A stretch of 13,285 nt of DNA from Deltaproteobacteria bacterium (GCA_011046295.1 DSAV01000024.1:1-13285), one strand, 5' to 3'. Counted from the stretch's first letter, positions 1-7,498 are shown. Notes: generated by a model not told the origin, from the letters alone. Numbers and translations: made by a program.

Positions 1-1
1 A

Positions 2-88
2 ATGTTTTTTAATGATTCATTATGCACCTTGCTTTTTACGCCCATAGAGTTTATTCAAAGAAGAAAAGCCAACCGTCAGGATTCTTAA
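2..88 (+). CDS. 3' end of an unidentified gene (partial)
   Basis: An open frame enters from the left edge and stops with TAA at 86-88. It gives 28 visible residues that include LCTLLFTPIEFIQRR and end in a basic, polar tail. The stop lies one base before the TTG start of the methyltransferase at 90, the tight spacing expected of co-transcribed genes. The piece has a hydrophobic stretch followed by Arg/Lys, as at the end of a membrane protein or of a sugar-pathway enzyme. Too little is present to name a family. The first in-frame ATG is at 2, so a free-standing 28-residue peptide is formally possible, but the tail of a longer gene is likelier. Confidence 0.4.
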   Translation: MFFNDSLCTLLFTPIEFIQRRKANRQDS

Positions 89-89
89 A

Positions 90-707
90 TTGAAAATAAG
101 TAAAAAGAAAATTGATGAAATAAAAGGGTTTCTGGATGAACGAGAGTCAGAATGTCTTTATCAGCTCGCGCGGGAAGCAAGCAAAACAGGCCCCTGCCTG
201 GAAATCGGCAGCTACTGCGGCAAATCCGCCGTATATATAGGAAGCGCCTGTAAGAAAAATAATGCGGTTTTGTTCTCTCTCGACCATCATCGCGGTTCGG
301 AAGAACAGCAGCCGGAACAAGATTATTTTGACCCCGCTTTGCTCGATGAAAAAACCGGGCAAATAGACACTTTGCCCTTTTTCCGGCGCACGCTTTTCTC
401 TTTCGGTCTGGAAGACACGGTTATTCCTGTCGTGGGGCGCTCAGAAATAATCGGGCAAAACTGGCAGACTCCGCTTAGCCTGATTTTTATTGACGGCAGC
501 CACGCCTATGAATCCGTGCTCAAAGATTACCAGGTGTGGGCAAGGCATTTAATCAGCGGCGGCTATCTGGTTTTTCACGATGTTTTTCCCGATCCGTCCC
601 AAGGAGGGCAGGCGCCTTTTAGGGTTTATCAATTGGCTTGCGCATCCGATGAATTTGAAGAATTGCCGATGTGCGTGTCCCTCGGAATATTAAAGCGCAG
701 AAAATAA
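90..707 (+). CDS. Class I SAM-dependent methyltransferase (Methyltransf_24 type)
   Basis: A predicted soluble 205-residue methyltransferase of the class I Rossmann fold, in the family-24/TylF-like group. The SAM-binding motif I is LEIGSYCGKS (residues 37-46), followed by an acidic strand end SLDHH (63-67). FIDGSHAYESV (133-143) is the family hallmark, and GGYLVFHDVF (157-166) forms the next strand with a conserved HD. The only usable start is TTG at 90, with a weak CAGGA about 9 nt upstream; no ATG lies in frame before the motifs. It follows the preceding gene by one base. It is convergent with the radical SAM gene, with only 13 bp between the stop codons and no visible hairpin terminator. 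Family members modify sugars, polyketides or other small molecules; the substrate here is unknown. The neighbouring glycosyltransferase operon makes a sugar or glycolipid substrate plausible. Confidence 0.85.
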   Translation: MKISKKKIDEIKGFLDERESECLYQLAREASKTGPCLEIGSYCGKSAVYIGSACKKNNAVLFSLDHHRGSEEQQPEQDYFDPALLDEKTGQIDTLPFFRRTLFSFGLEDTVIPVVGRSEIIGQNWQTPLSLIFIDGSHAYESVLKDYQVWARHLISGGYLVFHDVFPDPSQGGQAPFRVYQLACASDEFEELPMCVSLGILKRRK

Positions 708-720
708 AAATATCGCTGTG

Positions 721-2304
721 CTATTGAATATCGTCAGACCACGCCCAGCGGCAGCCCTTATCTGAAATCAGCGCCGTCAAATAACCGCGTCGGACAAAAT
801 CACTTATCGTATGCTCTACGACACGGCTCTCGGCGCAAGTATTAGAAGTTATCCGCCGGCAGAGCTCCCGCAGCGCTCTTTCTTTGGAATCTTTGAACAA
901 TGGTGGCTCGATTAAACCGATTTTTTCAATTAAATCATTTTTTAATATTTGATAAGTAAGGTGCATCCGCCAGTGTCCCTCCACGCGTAAATTTTGCAGC
1001 GGAGTGTTGGTCTTATTGGCGTAGCCTTCCAGAATCTTTTCCCAGTCCGAGCTTATCTCTTCGTTATACACGGCAACAAAAGCTCGCATATCTTCCGGGG
1101 ACAAAGCAGAAGTGCTGACGATGGCGTCGTTGGCATCATACTTCGCCCAATCATCGGTAAGTATTTCCAAGTCGTATTTCTCAACCTGCTCCCTCACGGT
1201 AGAGCCGGGAAACGGCGCCAGGTAATGATAACCGTAATTCACATCTAATTTCCGCGCCAGCCGGTCTGATTCCAGCATTGTCTCCTTTGTCTCGCCCGGC
1301 AGCCCTACCATAAAAGAGACATGAGGTGTTATTCCGGCCTGCCTGCACATTTGCACGGCGGGAGCGGCATCTTCAAGTTTAATTCCTTTTCTGATGCGTT
1401 TGAGCATCCCGGAATTTCCCGTTTCCACTCCGAAGCTGACCGAGTCGCATCCCACAGAGGCCATCGCCTCAAGTATTTCCTGATTTACGGTATCCACACG
1501 GGCAAAAGCGCTCCAGCCGAATTTAAGCCCGCGGTGTTTTATCCCCCGGCATATTTCCAGAACCATTTTTTCGTCCGAGGTAAACAAATCATCGGCAATG
1601 TTGATACGCTCAAAGCCCAAATTCAGTATCTGCTCAATTTCTTCCAGAACACAATCTGCCGCGCGGCGGCGTATTTTCGCGCCGACCATTTTACGCCCCA
1701 CACAAAAAATACAGGCGTTGGGACATCCCCTGCTGGTAATCATGCTCGCCGGAAATCCCAGCGCGCGGTAGCGGGACACAGGAAGTAAAGATCGCGCCGG
1801 CAGATTGATACTGTCCACATCAGCAATAAAAGGCCTCTTGTCCGTAATGACAACATCGCCTTTTTCTCTGTAGGCAAGGCCGCGGATATCACGCCATTTA
1901 TTTTTTTGTTTTAATAAAGGCGTAAGCTCGGCAATAGTGTCTTCCGCCTCGCCAATTACAAGCAAATCGATTTCCGGGTACTGACGCAGGGTCTGTGTCG
2001 CCGTGAAGGAAACATGCGGTCCGCCCATCATCGTGATTATTTCGGGATTGTAGGTTTTTACATCGCGCAGAATTTCCCGCGCGTCATAAAAATTCATCGT
2101 CACGGAAGTTGCCCCAACAGCATCGGGCTGAAACTCTTCGAGCTGTTTTCTGATTTTTTCCCGGGAATAACCGCCGACGATATAATCAAAAATGCGCACT
2201 TCGGCGCCAGCCGCAACAAACGCCGCGGCGACATAAGTTAAGCCCAAAGGCGGAGAAGGGTTTTCTTCCAGAGGATAGGGAGTGGCTACCAGGGCGACGC
2301 GCAA
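721..2304 (-). CDS. B12-binding-domain radical SAM protein
   Basis: Predicted 527-residue class B radical SAM enzyme. The N-terminal cobalamin-binding Rossmann domain (about 1-160) shows PSPPLGLTYVAAAF (17-30) and MGGPHVSF (93-100). The radical SAM core follows, with the [4Fe-4S] ligands in SRGCPNACIFC (Cys194, Cys198, Cys201, CxxxCxxC) and later SVSFGVETGN and VSFMVGLPGET. A C-terminal helical region of about 120 residues completes the protein. Relatives use SAM and methylcobalamin to methylate unactivated carbon, or to rearrange or cyclise lipids and natural products; the reaction here cannot be told from sequence. I chose the TTG at 2304 because AAAGGAG lies 9 nt upstream and it falls 4 nt past the acyltransferase stop. 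The longer frame to 2394 would overlap that gene by 86 nt with no homology gained. It is the last gene of the six-gene operon. Confidence 0.9.
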   Translation of the reverse strand: MRVALVATPYPLEENPSPPLGLTYVAAAFVAAGAEVRIFDYIVGGYSREKIRKQLEEFQPDAVGATSVTMNFYDAREILRDVKTYNPEIITMMGGPHVSFTATQTLRQYPEIDLLVIGEAEDTIAELTPLLKQKNKWRDIRGLAYREKGDVVITDKRPFIADVDSINLPARSLLPVSRYRALGFPASMITSRGCPNACIFCVGRKMVGAKIRRRAADCVLEEIEQILNLGFERINIADDLFTSDEKMVLEICRGIKHRGLKFGWSAFARVDTVNQEILEAMASVGCDSVSFGVETGNSGMLKRIRKGIKLEDAAPAVQMCRQAGITPHVSFMVGLPGETKETMLESDRLARKLDVNYGYHYLAPFPGSTVREQVEKYDLEILTDDWAKYDANDAIVSTSALSPEDMRAFVAVYNEEISSDWEKILEGYANKTNTPLQNLRVEGHWRMHLTYQILKNDLIEKIGLIEPPLFKDSKERALRELCRRITSNTCAESRVVEHTISDFVRRGYLTALISDKGCRWAWSDDIQ

Positions 2305-2308
2305 GGAA

Positions 2309-3046
2309 CTAATCTCCTTTACGAGGGAAAAATAGAGTTCTGAGCCAACCGAACAAAGTGTTGCCTTCCCGCATTGATCTTTCCACCGCATCATAAAACT
2401 GATTTAATTTGTCCGGTTCGGCCATCCATTGCGACCTTGATTTTAAGGGCTTATCCGTGTCCAGGTATCTTATCACCGCTGCGGGATTTCCGGCGGCAAT
2501 GGCGTTGGCAGGAATGTCTTTCACCACGACTGCTCCCGCTCCGATGATTGCGTTATCACCGATGCTCACTCCCTTGCAAACTATGGCGCTGTCTCCGATC
2601 CAGACATTATTACCGATTTTAACCTCGTGGGTATTGCCCACGGGTAAAGTACGGTCGTACAAATCATGCCAGTCGGAATCCGTGATATAGACATCCTGCG
2701 CGAGCATGCAGTCATCGCCCAGAGTAATGGAAGTTGCTGATGTAATTCTGACGCCGGGACAAATGAGACAATATTTTCCGAGTGCTATTTCTCCCCTGCG
2801 CCTGTCCTTTGACCAGACGCTCATCCTGATTTTTTTGTCGGACGTAGCAACTAAGGTGGTAAAATCACCGATAGAAACAGGCCTGCCATAAATCTTCACA
2901 TTCCATGGCTTCATAAAAGCCATGCCGTTGCCAAAATATTCACATTGCGGCGCCAGAAAATGATATGCGTACCATTGTTCAAATCGATGGTTTAATCTTT
3001 TAAGGTAATAAGGCCGGTGGTCTTTTTTCACATGTTTCCTTTTCAT
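2309..3046 (-). CDS. Left-handed beta-helix acyltransferase (hexapeptide repeat family)
   Basis: Predicted 245-residue cytosolic O- or N-acyltransferase with hexapeptide repeats. An N-terminal basic/aromatic extension (1-50) leads to the helix (about 50-195). Repeats include ITLGDDCMLAQDVYI, VKIGNNVWIGDSAIV and VSIGDNAIIGAGAVVVKDI. His127 in DSDWHDLYD sits where this family has its catalytic histidine, in a loop between coils. AAGNPAAVIRYL closes the helix. Family members transfer acetyl or other acyl groups from acyl-CoA to sugars, often in surface polysaccharide or glycolipid synthesis. The ATG at 3046 lacks a good ribosome binding site, whereas the in-frame GTG at 3031 (residue 6) has AAGGA 5 nt before it and may be the true start. 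It is separated from the toroid gene by 93 nt and from the radical SAM gene by 4 nt. Confidence 0.88.
   Translation of the reverse strand: MKRKHVKKDHRPYYLKRLNHRFEQWYAYHFLAPQCEYFGNGMAFMKPWNVKIYGRPVSIGDFTTLVATSDKKIRMSVWSKDRRRGEIALGKYCLICPGVRITSATSITLGDDCMLAQDVYITDSDWHDLYDRTLPVGNTHEVKIGNNVWIGDSAIVCKGVSIGDNAIIGAGAVVVKDIPANAIAAGNPAAVIRYLDTDKPLKSRSQWMAEPDKLNQFYDAVERSMREGNTLFGWLRTLFFPRKGD
2314..2320 (-). promoter_or_regulatory. Ribosome binding site fixing a TTG start
   Basis: On the minus strand AAAGGAG precedes a TTG codon at 2304 with a 9-nt spacer. It lies inside the last codons of the acyltransferase gene. It is the main reason to shorten the radical SAM gene relative to the longest open frame. 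Confidence 0.7.
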
Positions 3047-3139
3047 TTGGAGAAGCCGTTTTTGAAAAAAGCGGAGGGGCTATTCTCAATTAATAAAATA
3101 ATGTTCTGAATTTCTCCGAGTTAGGAGGTTTATTTACAC

Positions 3140-4183
3140 TCAGCGCTTCCATGAAGCCCAGAATTTATGATTAAAAAGCTCTCCCGCCGGGGTTATCTTG
3201 TTTAATGCATCCCAGGCCATCACAACCGCCGCGGCTGTCCAGCCCGTTTTATCTTCCGGCCAGATAACGGCATCAGGATAGGTCACTCCCATCCAGTATG
3301 TATCGTCGGGAAATCTTTTGTCCGAAAGCCAGCTGAATACCGCCCGCGCACGGTTATAATCTTCAATTGCCGCCAGGGTCAGAACAAGTTCCGCCGTTTC
3401 CGCCATGGTAACCCACGGGCGGTCGCTCACACAGCGCACGCCCCAGTCGGGAACAATGAACTTTTCCCACGATTTATCTATTCTTTTTTTCGCTTCTTCC
3501 CCGCTGACCGCGCCGCATAAAACCGGATAATACCAGTCCATGGAATAGCGCGACTTAATCATATTGAAAAGGTCCGGTTTATATCTGATGGAATCGCCCA
3601 GAGATTCTTTCGCCTTTTGCCAGCGTGGACGTTTTTTGCCCAAAAGCCCGGCAATAGCCAGGGCGCATTTCAGACTCATGTAAACAGAACTGGAACCGGT
3701 CAGCAAAGACATTTTATCGATCTTACCTTCTTTGTTTTTCGCCCAATATATTTCACCCTCCGGCGCCTGTAATTTGAGCGCGTAATTAATCCCACGTTCC
3801 ATTACCGGCCAGATCTCGATTAAAAAATCCAAGTCTCCGGTAATGAGATAATAATGGAATAAACCAACCGCCGCATAAGAAGAAAAATTAGCTTCCCTGG
3901 CAGTATTGATGACTTTCCCGTCAAGCGTCTCCGACCACCAACTGCCGTCGGCAAGCTGCGTGGCGGCGAGCCAGCGGTAAGCCCGCCGGGTTTCCTCATA
4001 AAATCCGCCAACGCATAAACCCATGGCACTTTCCACATGATCCCATGGATCTGTTTTCCCGCCCTGCGACCAGGGAATTTCTCCGTTTTCCTTCTGGAGA
4101 GACGCGATGAACGCGCCCATATTTTCCACGGAGATAAAACTTTTTTCTTCAGACAATTGGGGAAGATTTATTTCCATCAACAT
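3140..4183 (-). CDS. Alpha/alpha-toroid protein, prenyltransferase/terpene-cyclase-like
   Basis: Predicted soluble, all-helical 347-residue protein. It has QW-like turns typical of alpha-alpha barrels: SLQKENGEIPW, TQLADGSWW, KLQAPEGEIYW and, near the end, TYWMGVTYPDAVIWPEDKTG followed by WTAAAVVMAWDAL. Such proteins are often labelled prenyltransferase in databases because of similarity to the squalene-cyclase/protein-prenyltransferase toroid, but the fold is also used by glycoside hydrolases. I see no DxDD cyclase motif, so a classical triterpene cyclase is unlikely. The ATG at 4183 overlaps the TGA of the upstream methyltransferase by one base (TGATG) and has AGGAAAGG just upstream; an in-frame TTG at 4186 and an ATG at 4177 are alternatives. 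Genetic coupling to a methyltransferase and a GT4 enzyme suggests action on the same glycan or glycolipid. Exact activity is unknown. Confidence 0.7.
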   Translation of the reverse strand: MLMEINLPQLSEEKSFISVENMGAFIASLQKENGEIPWSQGGKTDPWDHVESAMGLCVGGFYEETRRAYRWLAATQLADGSWWSETLDGKVINTAREANFSSYAAVGLFHYYLITGDLDFLIEIWPVMERGINYALKLQAPEGEIYWAKNKEGKIDKMSLLTGSSSVYMSLKCALAIAGLLGKKRPRWQKAKESLGDSIRYKPDLFNMIKSRYSMDWYYPVLCGAVSGEEAKKRIDKSWEKFIVPDWGVRCVSDRPWVTMAETAELVLTLAAIEDYNRARAVFSWLSDKRFPDDTYWMGVTYPDAVIWPEDKTGWTAAAVVMAWDALNKITPAGELFNHKFWASWKR

Positions 4184-4884
4184 CAACCTTTCCTAAAATA
4201 AAAAACGATACTTTTCCCCATCACAGGGTTAAATAATTCCTCCACAGAACGCACCCAAAAAGGCTTGGACATAATATCCCATTCCAGGAATTTTTTGTAA
4301 TATTTTACCAGCAGGTTTTCCTCATTCTTGTGACCAACCAGGCATTTAAGCCACCAGTAAGGCGAATGCAAAGCGTGTTTGTAATTTATCTTCCAACATT
4401 TAAATCCGTGACCTTTCAACATGTTCGGAATTTCATCTTTTTTGTAAATTCGCACATGCCCGCCTTCTTCATTACGGTATGCTCGGGAAAGAAACCAGCA
4501 GATTCTTTCCGGAAAATAGCGCGGGACACTGATGACAAGAGCACCTTCCGGTTTTAAAACGCGCACCAATTCACTGAGCGCCTGGCCATGCTCCGGAATG
4601 TGCTCCAGAACCTCCGAGCAGATTACACAGTCGAAAAAAGCGTCGGCAAAAGGCAGTTGACGTATATCTGCTTTTTGAATCTGACAATTATCTGCTTCAA
4701 CTCCTGGAATTTCATTGAGCGACGAGGCGGCTTTATCCAAATCTTCCTGCTTTGTATCAATGCCAAAATATTTCACGCCTGGAATCCCCGCGAGTCCCCG
4801 CAAATGCCTGCCACTGCCGCAGCCGGCGTCGAGCACCGTAGTGCCAGGTCGCAAATTCAGTTTATTAAAGTCGACGGTAAGCAT
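4183..4884 (-). CDS. Class I SAM-dependent methyltransferase (Methyltransf_11 type)
   Basis: Predicted 233-residue methyltransferase. Motif I is VLDAGCGSG (17-25), the acidic ribose-binding position is in FGID (40-43), motif II is FFDCVICSEVLEHI (83-96), and LKPEGALVISVPRY follows. The C-terminal third is rich in aromatic residues (HALHSPYWWLKCLVG), a plausible lid for a lipid or sugar substrate. The ATG at 4884 has GGGAGG six nt upstream and is preferred over the adjacent in-frame TTG at 4887. The gene overlaps the 3' end of the glycosyltransferase gene by 20 nt and its TGA overlaps the next start by one base, so translation is probably coupled on both sides. It likely methylates the product or carrier made by the neighbouring GT4 enzyme; this is inferred from context only. 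Confidence 0.88.
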   Translation of the reverse strand: MLTVDFNKLNLRPGTTVLDAGCGSGRHLRGLAGIPGVKYFGIDTKQEDLDKAASSLNEIPGVEADNCQIQKADIRQLPFADAFFDCVICSEVLEHIPEHGQALSELVRVLKPEGALVISVPRYFPERICWFLSRAYRNEEGGHVRIYKKDEIPNMLKGHGFKCWKINYKHALHSPYWWLKCLVGHKNEENLLVKYYKKFLEWDIMSKPFWVRSVEELFNPVMGKSIVFYFRKG

Positions 4885-6124
4885 CAATCGCCTCCCGATA
4901 TACTGAAGTAACTTCGCGCGCGGCCTTAGACCAGCTAAACAAGGATGCGACGCGGTCCAGCCCGGCTTTTGCGTATCTTTTCCTTTCTTCCGGATTATTT
5001 AGTAAATAAGTTATCGCTCCCGCCAGCGCTGATGCGTCGGCCGGTGGAACAATCATGCCTGCCTCTCCCACCACTTCCGGCAGGGCACCGCCTGAAGATG
5101 TAATCAGTGGCACACCGCTGGCCATCGCCTCCAGGGCAGGTATCCCGAATCCTTCGTATAAAGAAGGAACAACGGCAATTGCCGATTTAGCATAATAATC
5201 CGCAAAATCTTCATTAGCGATACGGCCGGTAAAATGGACGATGTCGCCAATACCCAATTTTTCCACCTGTTTTTGAATAACTCCGTCCTTTTTCGGCTCA
5301 CCGATTACCGTCAGCTTGACGGGACGATTTTTTCTTATTCGCGCCACGGCTTCAAGCAGATATTTTAAGCCTTTAAGCGGCACGTCCGCGCTGTTGGTGA
5401 CAATAATTGTGTTCTCCGGGCGTGCACCGTTTTCCACCGGGTAGAAATATTCATTGTTAATTCCGTTGTGAACAACCCGGATTTTATCCTCGGTGATGGA
5501 AAATTCCGCGGCGATGTCTTTTCGGGTGAAATCCGATACGGTAATGATATGAGATAAACGTCTGGCCACCTTCAGTTGCATATCGATAAAAGTGTACCAA
5601 CGATAAATTTTGAATTTTTGATAGATTGATTGCGCCGCCTTGTATTCTTCGCGGCGGTCAACAGTTATCGGGTGATGAATCGTAGCAATGGTGGGATAAA
5701 GTTCGCGGGCAATTTCCCCGATGCCGTAAGCAAGACACTGGTTGTCGTGGACGATGTCATAATTTATTTTCTTTTCTCGCAGATACTTATACGCTCGCTG
5801 GCTGAAAGTATAGGGTTCCGGAAAACTGCCCGCGCACATATTCAAAAATTCATACATGTTTAAGGGATTAAGAAGGTTGCTGAATTTTTCCGGGCGGAAA
5901 AAATGATCAGTATTGTAAAGATCAAGGCTGGGTAATTTGTGCAGGCGAACTTTTTCATCCAGATGCGGATAGGGCGGCCCGGAAATAACTTCGACTTCAT
6001 GGCCGATATCCGCCAGCGCTTTGCTCAAATGCTTGATGTAGACCCCCTGTCCGCCGCAGGTCGGGTTTCCCCGATACGTAAGCAGACAAATCTTGAGCGG
6101 ACGGGAATCATTTTTCTGGGTCAC
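4865..6124 (-). CDS. Glycosyltransferase family 4 (GT-B fold)
   Basis: Predicted 419-residue retaining glycosyltransferase of the GT4 family, cytosolic or membrane-associated, transferring a sugar from a nucleotide donor. The N-terminal Rossmann domain begins KICLLTYRGNPTCGGQGVY, with the glycine-rich GGQGVY (24-29) that binds the donor phosphate. RVVHNGI (216-222) marks the start of the second domain. PLKGLKYLLEAV contains the conserved Lys251. The EX7E motif is in SLYEGFGIPALEAMASG (Glu324 and Glu332). The start is GTG at 6124, which overlaps the TGA of the PHP gene by 4 nt (GTGA). The acceptor is unknown; GT4 enzymes with downstream methyltransferases and acyltransferases typically build glycolipids, methylated polysaccharides or glycosylated metabolites. 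Confidence 0.93.
   Translation of the reverse strand: MTQKNDSRPLKICLLTYRGNPTCGGQGVYIKHLSKALADIGHEVEVISGPPYPHLDEKVRLHKLPSLDLYNTDHFFRPEKFSNLLNPLNMYEFLNMCAGSFPEPYTFSQRAYKYLREKKINYDIVHDNQCLAYGIGEIARELYPTIATIHHPITVDRREEYKAAQSIYQKFKIYRWYTFIDMQLKVARRLSHIITVSDFTRKDIAAEFSITEDKIRVVHNGINNEYFYPVENGARPENTIIVTNSADVPLKGLKYLLEAVARIRKNRPVKLTVIGEPKKDGVIQKQVEKLGIGDIVHFTGRIANEDFADYYAKSAIAVVPSLYEGFGIPALEAMASGVPLITSSGGALPEVVGEAGMIVPPADASALAGAITYLLNNPEERKRYAKAGLDRVASLFSWSKAAREVTSVYREAIDAYRRL
4891..4896 (-). promoter_or_regulatory. Ribosome binding site inside the glycosyltransferase gene
   Basis: GGGAGG on the minus strand lies 6 nt before the methyltransferase ATG at 4884, inside the end of the GT4 coding region. 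It decides between TTG (4887) and ATG (4884). Confidence 0.7.
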
Positions 6125-6771
6125 GCGCCTATCCTCTTTACTATCCGGCGTGAATTATCCAGCATGACGGATATTTCGGTATCAGTCAGTCCCGCGCCGT
6201 GCGCGATTTTCATCGCCATGGCCTCTCCGACAAAATCCGACACGGTGTGGGCGTCATTATTCAGGACAAGCTGCGCCTTGCACTTTTTGGCTAGACCCGC
6301 TACATGGCCGTTGGTGAGACTGTGACCGCGGCGGGTGGTGATCTCCAGATACACATTTTTTTCCGCGGCAAGCTTAGCTTCCTCTTCGGTAATCAATCCC
6401 GGGTGGGCGAGAATATCCACGCCAGCTTTTATCGCCGCAAGATTTGTTCCGGCAGGCACCGGCTCTATTATGGTCTCCCCATGCACAACAACAATTTTCG
6501 CTCCGAGTTTTCTGGCCTCTCCGGCAAGCGCGGCAATATCTTGAGGATGAACATGAGTAAGTTCGATTCCGGAAATAACTGATATATCTCCTTTTGCCGT
6601 TATCTGTGAACACACTTTGGCAATTCTTGGAATAATAAAATCAAGATTGGAGTAGTCGGCATGGTCGGTTATCGCGATGGTTTTATAGCCCGCCGCCCAA
6701 GCGCGCTGCGCCAGTTCCGCAGGAACCAACTCACCGTCGCTGAAGATCGAATGAGTATGAAGATCAATCAC
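6121..6771 (-). CDS. PHP-domain phosphoesterase (histidinol-phosphatase type)
   Basis: Predicted 216-residue metal-dependent phosphoesterase of the PHP superfamily, a TIM-barrel-like fold with a multi-metal site. All the expected ligands are visible: HTH (His5, His7), Asp12, ITDHAD (His37), GIEL (Glu70), VVHGE (His97), LAHPG (His123) and NDAH (Asp173, His175). The length matches the short stand-alone PHP proteins, not a DNA polymerase domain. The start is GTG at 6771 with AAGGA 8 nt upstream, and translation begins immediately at the metal-binding motif. It is the first gene of the six-gene operon and overlaps the glycosyltransferase start by 4 nt. Family members remove phosphate from histidinol phosphate, nucleotides or sugar phosphates. 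Here a sugar-phosphate or phosphoglycolipid substrate fits the context, but no his genes are nearby to support a histidine role. Confidence 0.9.
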   Translation of the reverse strand: MIDLHTHSIFSDGELVPAELAQRAWAAGYKTIAITDHADYSNLDFIIPRIAKVCSQITAKGDISVISGIELTHVHPQDIAALAGEARKLGAKIVVVHGETIIEPVPAGTNLAAIKAGVDILAHPGLITEEEAKLAAEKNVYLEITTRRGHSLTNGHVAGLAKKCKAQLVLNNDAHTVSDFVGEAMAMKIAHGAGLTDTEISVMLDNSRRIVKRIGA

Positions 6772-6821
6772 TTGGAATGTCCTTAGAAAAATTTACTAAA
6801 AAAACCAATTACATGACGGCT

Positions 6822-6850
6822 TAACTAACAAATTTACGACTGATAGTCAA
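6822..6850 (-). promoter_or_regulatory. Possible promoter of the PHP-led operon
   Basis: Within the 283-bp gap (6772-7054), the minus strand carries TTGACT (6850-6845) and, 17 nt on, TAGTTA (6827-6822), about 50 nt before the GTG start. The -35 element is good and the -10 poor. The rest of the gap is AT-rich with no open frame worth calling. It holds an imperfect inverted repeat at 6970-7019 but no convincing rho-independent terminator. Confidence 0.25.
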
Positions 6851-7054
6851 TAAAGATATAAACGCTTTGAAAATCACCCATCTACTTATTATCCGGCCAT
6901 AATCAACAGGTGAACGCTTGGTAACAATTAGTAAAAGGAAATAAAAAGAGGATTACGGAACTTAATTAAAGAGTTCTTTCTGATTTATAATTCGACTTAC
7001 CAATCAATCCAGAAACTCTACTTCCGCCGGAGACGCTTCCTGTCGAGCGCACCG

Positions 7055-7498
7055 TCAAGAATCACCCAATCCCTGGAGCTGCAGTTCGAGTTTAAGCGCA
7101 GCGCATGACTGGTTGATATCATGGATAAAGAGCGCCAGCGAAGCAATAAGTAACAGCATGCAAAGCGTAAATAAGCCTGCAGCAAACCAGCCCGCATTAA
7201 TCCCCGTGAGCGCCGATATAAAGATAAGAATTACCAGTAGTGCCGCACTCAGAGCGCTGCCCGCCGATAAAATTATACAGGCGCGAATAACCCGCGCTCT
7301 TTTCCATAGGATACTAAGCTGCGCCTCCATAGAGGGGCGTTGCGAATCGCCAACACCGGCGAGCTGCGAATCAATAATGCGCGCACGGTCAATTGCCCGG
7401 TCAAGACGGTTGGTCATCGAAAGAAGAAACAGCCCGATTCCAGAAACAAGGATTACGGGGCTAATAGCGGTTTGCAGCACTGGCATTAACTCGGTCAC
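7055..7498 (-). CDS. DUF2721 family membrane protein
   Basis: Predicted 147-residue inner-membrane protein of the DUF2721 family, whose function is unknown. It has three hydrophobic segments: about 7-28, 72-98 and 101-125. The family signature is clear at the N-terminus (ISPVILVSGIGLFLLSMTNR followed by LDRAIDRAR). A charged loop of about 40 residues separates the first two helices. The start is GTG at 7498; an in-frame ATG lies at 7486, and neither has a strong ribosome binding site. It lies 104 nt downstream of aroB' on the same strand and may be read through from that promoter, since no clear terminator intervenes. Nothing in the sequence links it functionally to aromatic biosynthesis. Confidence 0.85.
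   Translation of the reverse strand: MTELMPVLQTAISPVILVSGIGLFLLSMTNRLDRAIDRARIIDSQLAGVGDSQRPSMEAQLSILWKRARVIRACIILSAGSALSAALLVILIFISALTGINAGWFAAGLFTLCMLLLIASLALFIHDINQSCAALKLELQLQGLGDS

Noticed and set aside
1321..1788. 155-residue open frame on the + strand
   Set aside because: It is antisense to the radical SAM core, whose CxxxCxxC motif and domains are unmistakable; its own translation has low-complexity, shadow-like composition and no ribosome binding site.
2305..2394. N-terminal extension of the radical SAM protein
   Set aside because: It overlaps the acyltransferase 3' end by 86 nt and adds no domain, whereas TTG at 2304 has a good ribosome binding site.
3047..3139. Possible terminator between the toroid and acyltransferase genes
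   Set aside because: The T/A-run palindrome near 3055-3075 has a bulge and a loop too small to fold well, and no strong GC stem is present, so I keep the six genes as one probable transcript.
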